DNA of 64,000 nucleotides from Chryseobacterium sp. LAM-KRS1. Its GTDB lineage: Bacteria; Bacteroidota; Bacteroidia; Flavobacteriales; Weeksellaceae. The stretch spans positions 310,001-374,000 of the forward strand of contig NZ_JAAOIZ010000005.1 in assembly GCF_013184525.1 (NCBI RefSeq), in the 5' to 3' direction. The notes beneath the pieces were generated by a model. That model worked only from the letters and a program-made list of their open reading frames with translations. It searched no databases and was not told the origin of the DNA. Of the stretch, positions 62,794 through 64,000 are shown piece by piece; within the stretch, counting starts at the first letter, position 1, and each line of letters starts with the position of its first letter. A program made the translations under genes and the position numbers.

Positions 62794-62915
62794 AAAGAAA
62801 GTACAAGCCACAGACATTTCAAATTAATGCCGAATATCAAACTGTGTAGATCTATTATTTTTCTAAAACCAATTTGGAAAGTCTTATTAAATATTTCCAG
62901 GATTGAAAAAAAACA

Positions 62916-62945
62916 TAAAAAATGCCCACAAGGATATAATGGGCA
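62916..62945 (-). terminator. Terminator after the 62994 gene
   Basis: TGCCCA (62923-62928) and TGGGCA (62940-62945), followed on the minus strand by six T's (about 62917-62922). Confidence 0.7.
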
Positions 62946-62993
62946 ATTTTATAAATAAAGTAGAGGTCTACTATTCCTATGAATTGAGTCTGA

Positions 62994-63494
62994 TCATTTC
63001 CAGTAATTCCATTTCAAACCATCAAACAGAGCTATTGTCTTACTGACGGTATCATAACATATCATCCCCGGATACGGGGTTCTCACATTAAGATGAGGAT
63101 TAGCCACCTTGGGTAAAATCAATGCTTTATTGGAAGATTCCAAAACAAGGACTCCGGGAGCACTTGTAGTAGAAGAGCCTATAATCACCCTGTTATTTCC
63201 CGCTGTTTCGGCACTCGTATTAAATATAACATTTGTAGTGGACCCGGGATCACTCATATTCACCCAGCCGGAGCCGGTATTCATTTTTAAGACCTTATCA
63301 TTCTTATCCATTAAAAGAGTTCCAGCAACAGCGTTACCTGGGAGAGTTTCTACAATAGGAAGTAAAATTCCGTTAGTTGTACCTGAAGCGAAATCAAGAA
63401 TACCATCTCCGTCTACTGTTTGCTTACCGATCGCTATTTGGGCATGAATAAAACCAATTCCAAGCAATCCTAATATAGCTAATATATTTTTCAT
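62994..63494 (-). CDS. Exported hypothetical with a repeated C-terminal module
   Basis: 166 aa. Signal peptide ending FIHAQ. The rest looks beta-rich and ends in a module VLVLESSNKALILPKVANPH, PYPGMICYDTVSKTIALFDG, KWNYWK that also occurs, in variant form, at the end of the next gene. Such modules, with a 'YDT..K..' strand, sit in phage-tail-like and surface proteins of flavobacteria; function unknown. No T9SS tail is visible. It lies 44 bases behind the next gene on the same strand and may be in the same transcript. Confidence 0.6.
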   Translation of the reverse strand: MKNILAILGLLGIGFIHAQIAIGKQTVDGDGILDFASGTTNGILLPIVETLPGNAVAGTLLMDKNDKVLKMNTGSGWVNMSDPGSTTNVIFNTSAETAGNNRVIIGSSTTSAPGVLVLESSNKALILPKVANPHLNVRTPYPGMICYDTVSKTIALFDGLKWNYWK

Positions 63495-63538
63495 GTTTTC
63501 TATTTTATAATTTTAAAATTTAAGCCATCTGTCTAGGG

Positions 63539-64000
63539 TTAGTCATTACAAGACCGGATAATACAGTTCCATGAAGTACCGTTATACAGTTTAAAGCAAT
63601 TATCTGTAGTATCGAAAATCAGCATCCCTTCTACCGGAACAGCAATATTTGCGGAAGTTGTTCTGGTAATAACAAAACCTTTATCTTTTGATTCTAATGC
63701 TATAAAACCATTAGGAATATTGGTTGGCCAGTTGGGCAGGATTTCACGAAGACCTGTAATACCAAATTTCGTCATACTGTTTGGTGTCCCTGTAACCGGA
63801 TCTTTAGTACAATATGTTTGAATATTGGTTCCGAAGGTAAAATATTTATTAGCAGGAAACGAATAATTAAATACAGCTTTCCCTCCAGTAAAACTTGTTG
63901 CCGGAATAAATTGTACATTCTGTGAAAGTCCACTGTTATCAGCTACAATCATGTATAATTTATCTGTTGCCACAATACTGGTATAATTAGTAAGGTCAGC
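63539..64000 (-). CDS. Exported or surface protein, 5' end cut
   Basis: The last 153 codons of a longer gene; the frame is open to base 64000, so the GTG at 63973 is not a start. Its end, GFIALESKDKGFVITRTTS, PVEGMLIFDTTDNCFKLYNG, TSWNCIIRSCND, matches the pattern of the C-terminal module of the 62994 gene (GVLVLES, YPGMICYDT, ALFDGLKWN), so the two are related. The N-terminal identity is unknown. Confidence 0.6.
   Translation of the reverse strand, partial: ADLTNYTSIVATDKLYMIVADNSGLSQNVQFIPATSFTGGKAVFNYSFPANKYFTFGTNIQTYCTKDPVTGTPNSMTKFGITGLREILPNWPTNIPNGFIALESKDKGFVITRTTSANIAVPVEGMLIFDTTDNCFKLYNGTSWNCIIRSCND

Overview
The window comes from a flavobacterium of the family Weeksellaceae, most probably Chryseobacterium or a close relative. 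Signs are the AT-rich sequence, the near absence of Shine-Dalgarno sites, many Bacteroidota-type -7 boxes (TAnnTTTG, often with TTG 18-23 bases upstream), type IX secretion sorting tails, and a double-glycine RiPP leader typical of this group. No rRNA, integrase, transposase, CRISPR array or prophage was seen. Most of the window is ordinary chromosome with small accessory islands.

Layout. 0-4 kb: the end of a T9SS-sorted protein, a TNT-like (NAD glycohydrolase toxin) lipoprotein with a small Cys-rich neighbour, then a MazG-like hydrolase, a thioredoxin-fold protein and a DUF4230 protein. 4-8.3 kb: leuA-leuC-leuD-leuB on the minus strand. 8.4-11 kb: an alpha-helical hypothetical and an M19 dipeptidase. 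11.2-16.4 kb: thrS-infC and rpmI-rplT, separated by two independently transcribed genes (a haloperoxidase-like hydrolase and a B-lectin lipoprotein). 16.5-20.3 kb: three tandem copies of a secreted M28 aminopeptidase. 20.4-24.7 kb: a GH97 glycosidase and a siderophore-type TonB receptor.

25-32 kb: a complete, very compact his operon (hisG-D-C-B-H-A-F-IE, minus strand). It is preceded by an intact attenuator: a 16-residue leader peptide with His-His-Tyr-His-His-His, a rho-independent terminator, and a segment able to form an alternative antiterminator. This is the most striking regulatory element here. 32-37 kb: two GTs, a polysaccharide deacetylase, a GT87 membrane protein and dapD. 37-43 kb is accessory: a DUF2255-like protein, a lone LytTR regulator, an NlpC/P60 lipoprotein, an unrecognised basic protein, an orphan RiPP precursor, tRNA-Ala(GGC), two convergent Crp/Fnr paralogues and small unknown genes.

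43-51 kb: a MarR/GNAT operon with palindromes over its promoter, then an RND efflux operon (regulator, MFP, RND pump, OMF) with its own palindromic operator candidate. 51-55 kb: lysine catabolism (lysine 6-aminotransferase and an antiquitin-type dehydrogenase). 55-64 kb: an EreA/ChaN-like protein, an SPFH protein paired with an Arc-like repressor, a fused ResB-CcsA cytochrome c assembly protein, a Crp-family regulator with an exported isochorismatase-fold hydrolase, and two surface-type proteins sharing a C-terminal module, the last running off the window.
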